DNA of 64,000 nucleotides, from NCBI GenBank assembly GCA_947475165.1, contig CANJLD010000007.1, positions 19,131 through 83,130 on the forward strand, given 5' to 3'. Below the pieces are notes generated by a model. The model was given only the letters and a program-made list of their open reading frames with translations. It was not told the DNA's origin and searched no databases. Made by a program: the position numbers and the translations under genes. The first letter of the stretch is position 1; every line of letters begins with the position of its first letter. This document shows positions 1 to 6,633 of this stretch, in pieces. This stretch comes from Bacteroidota bacterium. GTDB taxonomy: Bacteria > Bacteroidota > Bacteroidia > Chitinophagales > LD1.

Positions 1-540
1 CCTCCTATTTCAAAATTAACTGTTGGTCAGGCCATGTATTTCTTCCTCTCCGGCTTTACTTCTAAAGTAGCCGGAACAGAAGCAGGTGTTACTGAGCCGC
101 AAACAACTTTCAGTGCTTGTTTCGGTGCGCCTTTCCTTCCGTTGCATCCTACTAAGTATGCTTCGCTGCTTGGCGAAAAATTGCGCAACTCTAATATCCG
201 AGTTTGGTTATTGAACACCGGCTACACCGGTGGTGTTTATGGAGTAGGAAAGAGAATGAGCTTACCGAATACACGCGCTTTAATAACCGAAGCGTTGAAT
301 GGCAATTTAGATAAAGTAGAATACGAAACGCATCCGGTGTTTGGAGTGACTACGCCAAAAAGTTGTCCGAATGTTCCTTCAGAAATTTTGAATCCGCGCA
401 ATACCTGGAAGAACAAGGAAGAATACGATGCCAAGGCAAATGAATTGGCTGTAGCATTCAATAAGAACTTCGAAAAATTTGCAGCTAAAGCAGAAAAAGA
501 AATTTTAGATGCCGCACCTAAGGCAATGCAAACAGTATAA
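1..540 (+). CDS. pckA: Phosphoenolpyruvate carboxykinase (ATP), C-terminal part
   Basis: This is the 3' end of a gene that enters from outside the window: the frame is open from base 1, before the first ATG at 34, and the translation there ([18 protein letters not shown]) already matches the family. The enzyme converts oxaloacetate and ATP to phosphoenolpyruvate, ADP and CO2 in gluconeogenesis, in the cytosol. Visible signatures are the KVAGTE segment followed by the FSACFGAPF block, and the LLNTGYTGG and [11 protein letters not shown] motifs of the C-terminal nucleotide-binding lobe. About 179 residues of a protein that is normally 520-540 long are present, so the catalytic P-loop is upstream of the window. 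A strong terminator follows directly. The family assignment is very secure, and the GTP-dependent family does not carry these motifs. Confidence 0.97.
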   Translation, partial: PPISKLTVGQAMYFFLSGFTSKVAGTEAGVTEPQTTFSACFGAPFLPLHPTKYASLLGEKLRNSNIRVWLLNTGYTGGVYGVGKRMSLPNTRALITEALNGNLDKVEYETHPVFGVTTPKSCPNVPSEILNPRNTWKNKEEYDAKANELAVAFNKNFEKFAAKAEKEILDAAPKAMQTV

Positions 541-554
541 GAGTTAAGAAATAC

Positions 555-590
555 AAACAAAACAGTCCCGCTTGCGGGACTGTTTTGTTT
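555..590 (+). terminator. Rho-independent terminator of pckA
   Basis: A perfect 16-bp inverted repeat (555-570 with 575-590) closes on a CTTG tetraloop. The core is GC-rich (cagtcccg/cgggactg), the outer left arm is A-rich and the outer right arm T-rich. It lies 15 bases after the pckA stop codon, so it most likely ends pckA transcription and separates it from the gene at 634. Confidence 0.9.
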
Positions 591-633
591 TATGGGAATA
601 ACTGCATAGCTTCGACTTCTACAAATTTTTTTT

Positions 634-1035
634 ATGAAAAATCTAAAATTCATTCTTATAGCAGCAGCTTCGGTTTTTATTTCAACTGCTTTAACAGCAC
701 AAACAACTCAAAAAGGAGCAACCGTAAATAATAACGGAGCAAGCGTTAAAAGCAGCACCGGTTCCGGTGTGGCGGTAAAGAAAAACGAAGCTACGGTTAA
801 AAGTGCTAATGGCGGAGGAAGTACCATCAACAATAAAGGAGCAGAAGCAAAAAATAAAAACGGAGCCGGTGTAAGCGCTCAAAAGGGAGCGGTAGCGGCA
901 AAAAGCAGCAGCGGGAAAGGCGTAGAGGCAAACAAAAAAGGATTAGAAGTAAAAGGCAGCAAAGGAGGATTGACCGTAGCCAAAAAGAAAGTAGAGATTA
1001 AGTCGAAGAACGTGAATATTAAATTCGGTAGGTAA
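634..1035 (+). CDS. Secreted basic protein made of six 17-residue repeats
   Basis: I do not recognise a named family. The 133-residue product opens with a clear Sec signal peptide (hydrophobic core IAAASVFISTALTA, cleavage likely before Q23). From residue 32 to the last residue, the rest is six back-to-back repeats of exactly 17 residues, such as NNNGASVKSSTGSGVAV and NNKGAEAKNKNGAGVSA. Alternating small/beta-prone and Lys/Asn/Gly positions suggest a beta-solenoid or stacked hairpins (inference). The mature part is strongly basic, has no cysteine, and carries no T9SS sorting tail. The ATG at 634 is preceded by an A/T-rich stretch typical of Bacteroidota starts. It stands alone between the pckA terminator and a minus-strand gene. 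It is probably periplasmic or surface-associated; function unknown. Confidence 0.75.
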   Translation: MKNLKFILIAAASVFISTALTAQTTQKGATVNNNGASVKSSTGSGVAVKKNEATVKSANGGGSTINNKGAEAKNKNGAGVSAQKGAVAAKSSSGKGVEANKKGLEVKGSKGGLTVAKKKVEIKSKNVNIKFGR

Positions 1036-1038
1036 GGT

Positions 1039-1380
1039 TTACTTCAAACTGCTCAAAATCTTTTTCGGCAAATTAGCCTTAACCAATTCATACGATTGGC
1101 GTATGTAATGCTCCCAGTCCTTTTTGCTCCATACATTTTCTTTCCGAATGTAAATCCATTTATACCGGGCTAAGTATGGCGCAGGAATAATTCCATCTCG
1201 CGAAGAAAGCTCTTCAAACTCTTCATCATTTACTTTCAACGAAACTTTAACCGGTGAACTGAAACCGGTTACACAAAACATTTTTCCTCCAATCAGAAAA
1301 CATAAATCGTTTCCCCATTTTACGTCTTCGGTTACATGTGGTAAATTATTGCAGTAATTGCGAAGAGTTTCTAAATCCAT
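1039..1380 (-). CDS. MmcQ/YjbR family protein
   Basis: This 113-residue protein matches the MmcQ/YjbR family, small alpha/beta proteins with a CyaY-like, DNA-binding-type fold and no established biochemical role. Typical features are an N-terminal helix (LRNYCNNLPHVTED), then the KWGNDLCFLIGGKMFCV strand pair, a middle SLKVNDEEFEEL segment, and the C-terminal helix beginning WSKKDWEHYIRQSYELV. The length is normal for the family. It has a start separate from its neighbours: the plus-strand gene ending at 1035 converges on it with a 3-base gap, and the next minus-strand gene ends 23 bases upstream of its start, so it may be the last gene of the 5922-1404 operon. Family assignment is confident; function is open. 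Confidence 0.85.
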   Translation of the reverse strand: MDLETLRNYCNNLPHVTEDVKWGNDLCFLIGGKMFCVTGFSSPVKVSLKVNDEEFEELSSRDGIIPAPYLARYKWIYIRKENVWSKKDWEHYIRQSYELVKANLPKKILSSLK

Positions 1381-1403
1381 TTACTCAGAATTTATATTTG
1401 AAA

Positions 1404-2066
1404 TCAACTTGCCCATCCAAAAATATCTGCCGCCTTATGTTTCCGCAAATACAATTCGAAAAATATTTTGAGTGAGGTAAGAACGAAAACTATAACCATA
1501 CTTTCATTAAATAATAGATACAAAAACATGCCACCAAAAACAACAAGTTGCGAAATTATGACACGGGGAAAAGGCTCGGTAAACTGTTCGTTCATACTTA
1601 TAGTCACATATTTTTGTGTAAGAATAAAATCATTCACAAAGGCATAAGCGTTTGAAACAACAAATACTCCCAACGCCAGAAAAGTGGTTCTGTCATCCAT
1701 AAAATAATTGAGCGCGACAATCACATTTCCTTCTTTACGTCCGGCAAATTGTTCCTGATAACCCGATAAAGCAAAGAACATAACCAAATGAATGTAAGCC
1801 AGCAAACCGTAACTGGTTATAAAAATCGGAATAGCACCCACGCCTCCTATAACGGTATTCTCTTCATCCTCTTTGCCGAAATAGTAAACAGCAGTTAATT
1901 TGAAAGCGTTGAAAATGCCTATGACAATTGTTTCAAGCGCGTAGCAAATGAAAACTGTAAGCGGATTCCAGTGCAGAAAATATACTCCCCAATAGGGAGT
2001 GAGGTTCCATAGAATAATGTTCCATGCTGATTTGTCGAGCTTCGGCTTTTCAGAAAAAATGCTCAT
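1404..2066 (-). CDS. Integral membrane protein (DUF6498-like)
   Basis: A 220-residue polytopic membrane protein with about five or six hydrophobic segments: around residues 15-55 (two closely spaced), 75-100, 130-150, 165-190 and 190-205. The N-terminal pattern (NLTPYWGVYFLHWNPLTVF, then a YALETIVIG helix) resembles the DUF6498 family; that name is from memory and not certain. Its start overlaps the stop of the upstream kinase gene by 4 bases, so the two are probably translationally coupled and it belongs to the acyl-CoA operon that starts at 5922. It has no enzyme motif and no signal peptide distinct from its first helix. A transport or membrane-anchoring role for the operon's substrate is possible but is inference only. 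Confidence 0.7.
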   Translation of the reverse strand: MSIFSEKPKLDKSAWNIILWNLTPYWGVYFLHWNPLTVFICYALETIVIGIFNAFKLTAVYYFGKEDEENTVIGGVGAIPIFITSYGLLAYIHLVMFFALSGYQEQFAGRKEGNVIVALNYFMDDRTTFLALGVFVVSNAYAFVNDFILTQKYVTISMNEQFTEPFPRVIISQLVVFGGMFLYLLFNESMVIVFVLTSLKIFFELYLRKHKAADIFGWAS

Positions 2067-3115
2067 TCAGCTTTCTTTATAATTCGCTTGCAACGCCAGT
2101 TCATATAATTTACAAGGAACCAGAAATTTTTGAAAGCCGGATTAGTGGTTTGCTTATGATGGTACCGGTAATAAATCTGCTGCATGATTACTGCTAAGCG
2201 AAAAATTCCATACACTTCGTAAAATGTAAAATCATCTGCACGGAAATTCATTTTGTCGCAATAATATTCCACCACTTGTTTGCGCGTAAACATTCCGTGT
2301 AAGTGAGTGGGTTGCCGTCTTGTTTGTCGCGCCACAAAATCATCATCGGATTGTACCCAGTAGGCAAGTGAGTTTCCTAAATCCATTAACGGGTCGCCAA
2401 TAGTGGCCATCTCCCAATCAAGCACACCAATTATATTCATCGGGTTATTTACATCAAGCACCACATTATCAAACCGGAAATCATTGTGTATTAAACAACT
2501 TCGTCCTTCTGAGGGAATATTTGCTTTTAGCCAGTCCATTACATAATTGCAGGAAGGCACATTCCATGTTTTTGCTTTTTTGTAACGCTCCGTCCAGCCA
2601 TCAATTTGTCGCTTGCAGTAACCGGTGCCTTTTCCTAATTCATTTAGACTGGTGGTGTGAATATTTACCTGATGGAGTTCAATCAGTTTATCAATCACAT
2701 TCGTGCAGAGCGTTCGCACTTCATTTTCGTTCAACACTAATTCTTTTGGAAGATTTGACCGCGGAATAATACCGGTGAGTTTTTCCATCACATAAAATTC
2801 TCTTCCAATCAGCGATTCATCTTTGCAAAAAGCAATCATTTGTGGTACCGGATAAACCGGTTTCAGCTTTTGCATAATGTTGAACTCGCGCCCCATATCA
2901 TGCGCGCCCTTTGCTTTAGTTCCCTTGGGTGAGGTACGGAGTATCAGCGAAACATTTTCAAAATCTAATTGGTAAGTAAGGTTAGATGCCCCACCGCGAA
3001 ATTGTTTGATGTGTAAGTCTCCTTTGGCATTCGTGTAATGCTGCTTTACAAAATCCGAAATTATTTTTTCATCGAGTTTATCTTCTTCGCGAACATCTTT
3101 TGGCTGGTCGATCAT
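2063..3115 (-). CDS. APH-fold phosphotransferase (ACAD10/11 kinase-domain / LvaA-like)
   Basis: A 350-residue protein of the aminoglycoside-phosphotransferase/choline-kinase fold. It shows a Gly-rich nucleotide loop (QFRGGASNLTYQLDF), the catalytic Brenner motif HNDFRFDNVVLD with Asp and Asn in the proper places, and the metal-binding LDWEMATIGDPLMDLG. This is the variant seen in the kinase domain of ACAD10/ACAD11 and in bacterial LvaA rather than in antibiotic kinases. It lies 3 bases from an acyl-CoA dehydrogenase gene, the partner to which the same kinase domain is fused in animals. Family knowledge says these kinases phosphorylate a hydroxyl on a hydroxyacyl-CoA so that the dehydrogenase-like partner can eliminate it; applying that here is inference. 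Drug resistance is unlikely given the context. Confidence 0.85.
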   Translation of the reverse strand: MIDQPKDVREEDKLDEKIISDFVKQHYTNAKGDLHIKQFRGGASNLTYQLDFENVSLILRTSPKGTKAKGAHDMGREFNIMQKLKPVYPVPQMIAFCKDESLIGREFYVMEKLTGIIPRSNLPKELVLNENEVRTLCTNVIDKLIELHQVNIHTTSLNELGKGTGYCKRQIDGWTERYKKAKTWNVPSCNYVMDWLKANIPSEGRSCLIHNDFRFDNVVLDVNNPMNIIGVLDWEMATIGDPLMDLGNSLAYWVQSDDDFVARQTRRQPTHLHGMFTRKQVVEYYCDKMNFRADDFTFYEVYGIFRLAVIMQQIYYRYHHKQTTNPAFKNFWFLVNYMNWRCKRIIKKAE

Positions 3116-3118
3116 TGG

Positions 3119-4324
3119 CTATTTGTATTTCATTAGCTCCAATTTAGCCACCACTCCTCTATGCACTTCATCCGGTCCATCCGCTAAGCGCAAAATTCTT
3201 GCATACGCAAACATAGCGGCAAGCGGAGTATCGTTGCTCATTCCTTTCCCTCCGTGCATTTGTATAGCTTGATCTAAAACCCGACAGGCTAAATTTGGTG
3301 CAGCTACTTTTATCTGGCTCACTTCACTCAGCGCGCCCATGGCACCAACGGTATCAATTAAAAAAGCAGTTTTTAAAACCAGCAACCGGGTCATTTCAAT
3401 ATCTATTCTCGCGTTAGCAATTATATCGCGGTTGCCACCAAGATTGATTAACGGTTTGCCGAAAGCGACTCTTTCGCTTCCGCGTTCAATCATCAATTTA
3501 AGTGCGCGCTCTGCTACACCTATCTGACGCATACAATGATGAATTCTTCCCGGTCCTAATCTGCCTTGTGCAATTTCAAATCCCTTTCCTATTCCCGCAA
3601 TAACTGCAGTTTTTGGTAAACGAACATTTTTAAAACTTACTTCGCCATGCCCGAAAGGCGGGTCGTAACCGCCATACACCGGCAACATTCTTTCGATAGT
3701 TACGCCGGTGGTATCTAACGGAACTAACACCATGGAATGACGCAAATATTTGTGTGCATTGGCATCGCTCAGGCCCATAAAAATTGCCACTTTGCAATTT
3801 GGGTGACCAATACCGGTACTCCACCACTTAGTGCCGTTTAAAATTATTTCATCTCCATCTTCAGTAATAGTTGCTTCCATGTTGGTAGCATCGCTACTGG
3901 CAACATCCGGTTCGGTCATGCAGAAGGCGGAACGAATTTTTCCATCGAGCAATGGCTTTAGCCATTTTTCTTTTTGTTCCTCGCTGCCGTATTTCCACAG
4001 CACTTCCATGTTGCCGGTATCCGGTGCATTGCAATTTAAAATTTCAGGAGCTAATAATGATTGACCGGTAACTTCTGCCACAGGTGCATATTCTAAATTA
4101 CTTAAACCGCTGAGTGCAGGTAGAAATAAATTCCATAAGTCTTCTGATTTGGCTTTCGCTTTCAGTTCTTCAACACGCGGGTCAACCTCCCAGTTTTTCC
4201 AGTCAGGATTTCCGTGGTGCGTTGCTTTCAGATATTCTTTCTCCAATGGGAAAATGTAAGCGTCCATAAATTGCTGAACGCGCTTTATAATATCTATTGC
4301 TTTGGCTGAGTGTTCGAAGTTCAT
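3119..4324 (-). CDS. Acyl-CoA dehydrogenase family protein (ACAD10/11 / LvaC-like)
   Basis: A 401-residue flavoprotein with the full acyl-CoA dehydrogenase layout. The N-terminal helical part (to about 125) is followed by the beta domain containing FCMTEPDVASSDATN and KWWSTGIGHPNCKVAIFMG, and then the C-terminal helical part with the CMRQIGVAERAL, RVAFGKPL and QMHGGKGMSND motifs. The late segment RLADGPDEVHRG is typical of the ACAD10/11 and FadE36-like branch, which acts on branched, long or phosphorylated acyl-CoAs. It sits between a flavin oxidoreductase (11 bases upstream) and the APH-type kinase (3 bases downstream), so the kinase and dehydrogenase that animals carry as one polypeptide are two adjacent genes here. 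The substrate cannot be read from the sequence. An FAD- and electron-transfer-flavoprotein-dependent reaction, or an elimination of a 4-phosphoacyl-CoA, are both possible. Confidence 0.9.
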   Translation of the reverse strand: MNFEHSAKAIDIIKRVQQFMDAYIFPLEKEYLKATHHGNPDWKNWEVDPRVEELKAKAKSEDLWNLFLPALSGLSNLEYAPVAEVTGQSLLAPEILNCNAPDTGNMEVLWKYGSEEQKEKWLKPLLDGKIRSAFCMTEPDVASSDATNMEATITEDGDEIILNGTKWWSTGIGHPNCKVAIFMGLSDANAHKYLRHSMVLVPLDTTGVTIERMLPVYGGYDPPFGHGEVSFKNVRLPKTAVIAGIGKGFEIAQGRLGPGRIHHCMRQIGVAERALKLMIERGSERVAFGKPLINLGGNRDIIANARIDIEMTRLLVLKTAFLIDTVGAMGALSEVSQIKVAAPNLACRVLDQAIQMHGGKGMSNDTPLAAMFAYARILRLADGPDEVHRGVVAKLELMKYK

Positions 4325-4335
4325 AGGATTAATTT

Positions 4336-5922
4336 TTATTTCAACCGGTTCAACAAATTTTTTCCGCTTACTGCACTGGCTGTAATTAAGCCGCTGAATA
4401 ATGCTCCGCCCACTCCGCAGCTAACAATATCCTGACCGGTGAGGTAAAGATTCTTAACCGGTGTTCTTGCTTTCAAAAATTTCTGCTCAAAACGTTTTGT
4501 GGTATGGTCAATGCCGTAAATTTCTCCGTATTCGTAATTAGCAAAGTGCGCAGTACTGAGCGGTGTGGAAAGCTCGTAGTAATCAATTTTACCTCGTAAC
4601 TCAGGGTGACGTTTATATAGTGCCTCTAACAAACGCTGTGCTAACTTTTCTTTAAACGCATTATAATCTTCACCGCGTTTCATCCATCGTTTGTCTTTCC
4701 ATTTTTCGTACCACGCATATGGCGAAAGCGTTACAATTTCAATGGTTGTTTTGCCGGCATACCGGTTGTCCCAATCAGGGTCTTTTGATGACGGGAAAGA
4801 TATATAAACCACCGGCAACTCTGCCTCAGGGTTGTTGATGTAGTCCTCCACGTTTTTATCGTGGTCGTAATTGTTGGGGAAAATCCAGTAATTACTCTTG
4901 CCTAATTTTAAAGTGGTGTTGCTTTCGTTAATACCAATGTATAAACAAACATGCCCCACCGATGGCTGAATGTTTTCAAACAATTTTTCAGTCTGTAATT
5001 CTTTTTTCTGCTGTTCCGGTAACAAGTGTTTGTAGGTTGTGTAAATTCCCGCATCGCTGATAACCACCGGTGCAAAAAACTCTTTAGCATCAAACATTTT
5101 TACACCAATAGCCTTTCCGTTTTCTACAATTATCTCCTTTACTTCGGCATTGGTAAATACTTCACCACCGGCATTTAAAATGGTGGGTGCAACGGTTTCG
5201 TAAATCTGCTGCGCGCCACCTACCGGATAACACGCACCTTTCATGTAATGTTTAATGAGTGCAGCGTGCATTAAAAAGCTACTCTGTGCGGGAGGCAAAC
5301 CATAATCACCGTATTGACCGGTGAGCACCGCAATAAGTTTTTTGTTTTTGGTTAGCGATTCTAAAACTTCAAGCGTTGTTTTGTTTCCTTTCAAGCCGCT
5401 TTTGCGCAACAGGTTTCCGAACAAAGCACTTAACCAATTAGGCAAAAGCTTTTCAGCAAAAAACCAACGCTGATTTTTTTGTGTAGCGTAAATCAACTCT
5501 ACATAATCATCAATCGCTTTTTCTTCACCGGGGAAATACGATTTTAGTTTTGTTTTAAATTCTTCTGTTCCTGCAACAAAATCATACCGGTCGTTCCCGA
5601 AAAACATAATGTCGTATGGGCTTCCCATTTCTTCCCATTTCATTTTTCCACCGGTAATGTAGTTGAACATTTTGTGCAGCTCCGTATGCTCGCGGTGCAC
5701 ATCACCTACATAGTGCACGCCTACATCCCATTCGTATTTGTTGCGCTTAAATACATGTGTAAATCCACCGGGCGTGTAGTGGCGTTCAAGCACCAAAACC
5801 TTCTTGCCTTCTTTAGCTAAAAATGCAGCAGTGGCAATACCACCCATGCCCGAGCCAATAACAATCACATCGAATGTGCCTTCGATTTTTTGTTGCTTGT
5901 ACGATTTTGAGAGAGAAGACAT
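4336..5922 (-). CDS. CrtI/retinol-saturase-like FAD-dependent oxidoreductase
   Basis: A 528-residue member of the phytoene-desaturase/all-trans-retinol 13,14-reductase superfamily. The N-terminal dinucleotide motif (VIVIGSGMGGIATAAFLA, ending LVLERHYTPGG, about residues 20-55) binds FAD. A second signature near the C-terminus (NLYLTGQDIVSCGVGGALFSG) is the conserved end of the FAD site. In between are a lid-like helical region and VISDAGIY. It has no signal peptide. Family members saturate or desaturate isoprenoid or unsaturated lipid chains. It is the first gene of a minus-strand operon with acyl-CoA dehydrogenase, kinase and membrane protein, which suggests a lipid or modified acyl substrate here rather than a carotenoid. 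No carotenoid gene is adjacent. Family is secure; substrate is unknown. Confidence 0.85.
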   Translation of the reverse strand: MSSLSKSYKQQKIEGTFDVIVIGSGMGGIATAAFLAKEGKKVLVLERHYTPGGFTHVFKRNKYEWDVGVHYVGDVHREHTELHKMFNYITGGKMKWEEMGSPYDIMFFGNDRYDFVAGTEEFKTKLKSYFPGEEKAIDDYVELIYATQKNQRWFFAEKLLPNWLSALFGNLLRKSGLKGNKTTLEVLESLTKNKKLIAVLTGQYGDYGLPPAQSSFLMHAALIKHYMKGACYPVGGAQQIYETVAPTILNAGGEVFTNAEVKEIIVENGKAIGVKMFDAKEFFAPVVISDAGIYTTYKHLLPEQQKKELQTEKLFENIQPSVGHVCLYIGINESNTTLKLGKSNYWIFPNNYDHDKNVEDYINNPEAELPVVYISFPSSKDPDWDNRYAGKTTIEIVTLSPYAWYEKWKDKRWMKRGEDYNAFKEKLAQRLLEALYKRHPELRGKIDYYELSTPLSTAHFANYEYGEIYGIDHTTKRFEQKFLKARTPVKNLYLTGQDIVSCGVGGALFSGLITASAVSGKNLLNRLK

Positions 5923-5937
5923 AAGGTTTAAAATTAT

Positions 5938-5978
5938 AAATGCGGAACGCGAATTTTTAAATTCTTAGTTCCGCATTT
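5938..5978 (-). terminator. Hairpin between the basic-protein gene and the oxidoreductase operon
   Basis: An 11-bp inverted repeat (5938-5948 with 5968-5978, aaatgcggaac/gttccgcattt) encloses a second, smaller inverted repeat (gaattt/aaattc at 5951-5964). Read on the minus strand, it follows the stop of the gene at 6002-6433 and precedes the start of the oxidoreductase gene, and is followed by an AT-rich stretch. It probably ends transcription of the small basic protein gene. Confidence 0.6.
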
Positions 5979-6001
5979 AAGGTTATTAATGGTAAGAAAT
6001 T

Positions 6002-6433
6002 TTACTTCTTCTTTTTTGCCTTTGCTTTAACTACCGGCTTGGCTTTTTTTACTGCCTTAGCAGGTTTTACTGCCTTTTCTTTTTTTGCCGGCTTAACTGC
6101 TTTTTCCTTTTTCGCAGGCTTTTCAGGTTTTACTACTCTAGCTTCTCTAGGAGCAGCTTTAGCTTCTGCATGTCTTGCCAGTTTTTCTCTGTCAAGTTTC
6201 ATTTTGCGCACGCGCTTTTCTTCTGCTTCAGGCTCCAGGTTCAGCCAGCGGTCTTTCTTGTGCTCGCCAAGCGTAATTACCTCTTTTTTGTTCATGGTAT
6301 ACATCTCTGCGGCACCTTTCATATCCGCTTCGGTATCGAAATGAATTTTCATTCCGGCATTTGCCCCTTTGTTGCGAACTTCAATATAAAATCCGTCTTT
6401 AAATCGTTTCGGTTTGGTTGGCGGTCTGCCCAT
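6002..6433 (-). CDS. Small basic protein with histone-H1-like Lys/Ala/Pro tail
   Basis: The 143-residue product has two parts. Residues 1-75 form a compact segment that starts GRPPTKPKRFKDGFYIEV, reminiscent of an AT-hook (GRP core flanked by basic residues), followed by a mixed alpha/beta stretch. Residues 95-143 are a low-complexity tail of KPAKKEKAV-type repeats ending in KAKAKKKK, like the tail of eukaryotic histone H1 or bacterial H1-like and AlgP-like proteins. No signal peptide is present, so it should act in the cytoplasm, most likely on DNA or RNA (inference). It is transcribed alone, divergent from pbpC, with its own downstream hairpin. The DNA-level repetition (cttttt/gcttt tracts) makes the tail prone to length change. 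No named family is recognised for the N-terminal part. Confidence 0.75.
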   Translation of the reverse strand: MGRPPTKPKRFKDGFYIEVRNKGANAGMKIHFDTEADMKGAAEMYTMNKKEVITLGEHKKDRWLNLEPEAEEKRVRKMKLDREKLARHAEAKAAPREARVVKPEKPAKKEKAVKPAKKEKAVKPAKAVKKAKPVVKAKAKKKK

Positions 6434-6633
6434 AGTATTAGATTTTGAAGTTCGAAAAATACACTTTTAATTGAAAGTGAAAAATTCTGAAAGAATAGCC
6501 TATATAACCGCTTACTGTAAATGGATGATTGAGGCAAGCCGAAGTCTTTTTGCAATTACAGAATTTGTCTCACCACATTTTTATTTCCATCACATACTAA
6601 TCACTGATTCTTTCGTTCTATTTACACCACCAA

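Noticed and set aside
2063..3115. Aminoglycoside resistance kinase
   Set aside because: Motif variants and the adjacent acyl-CoA dehydrogenase point to the ACAD10/11-LvaA branch.
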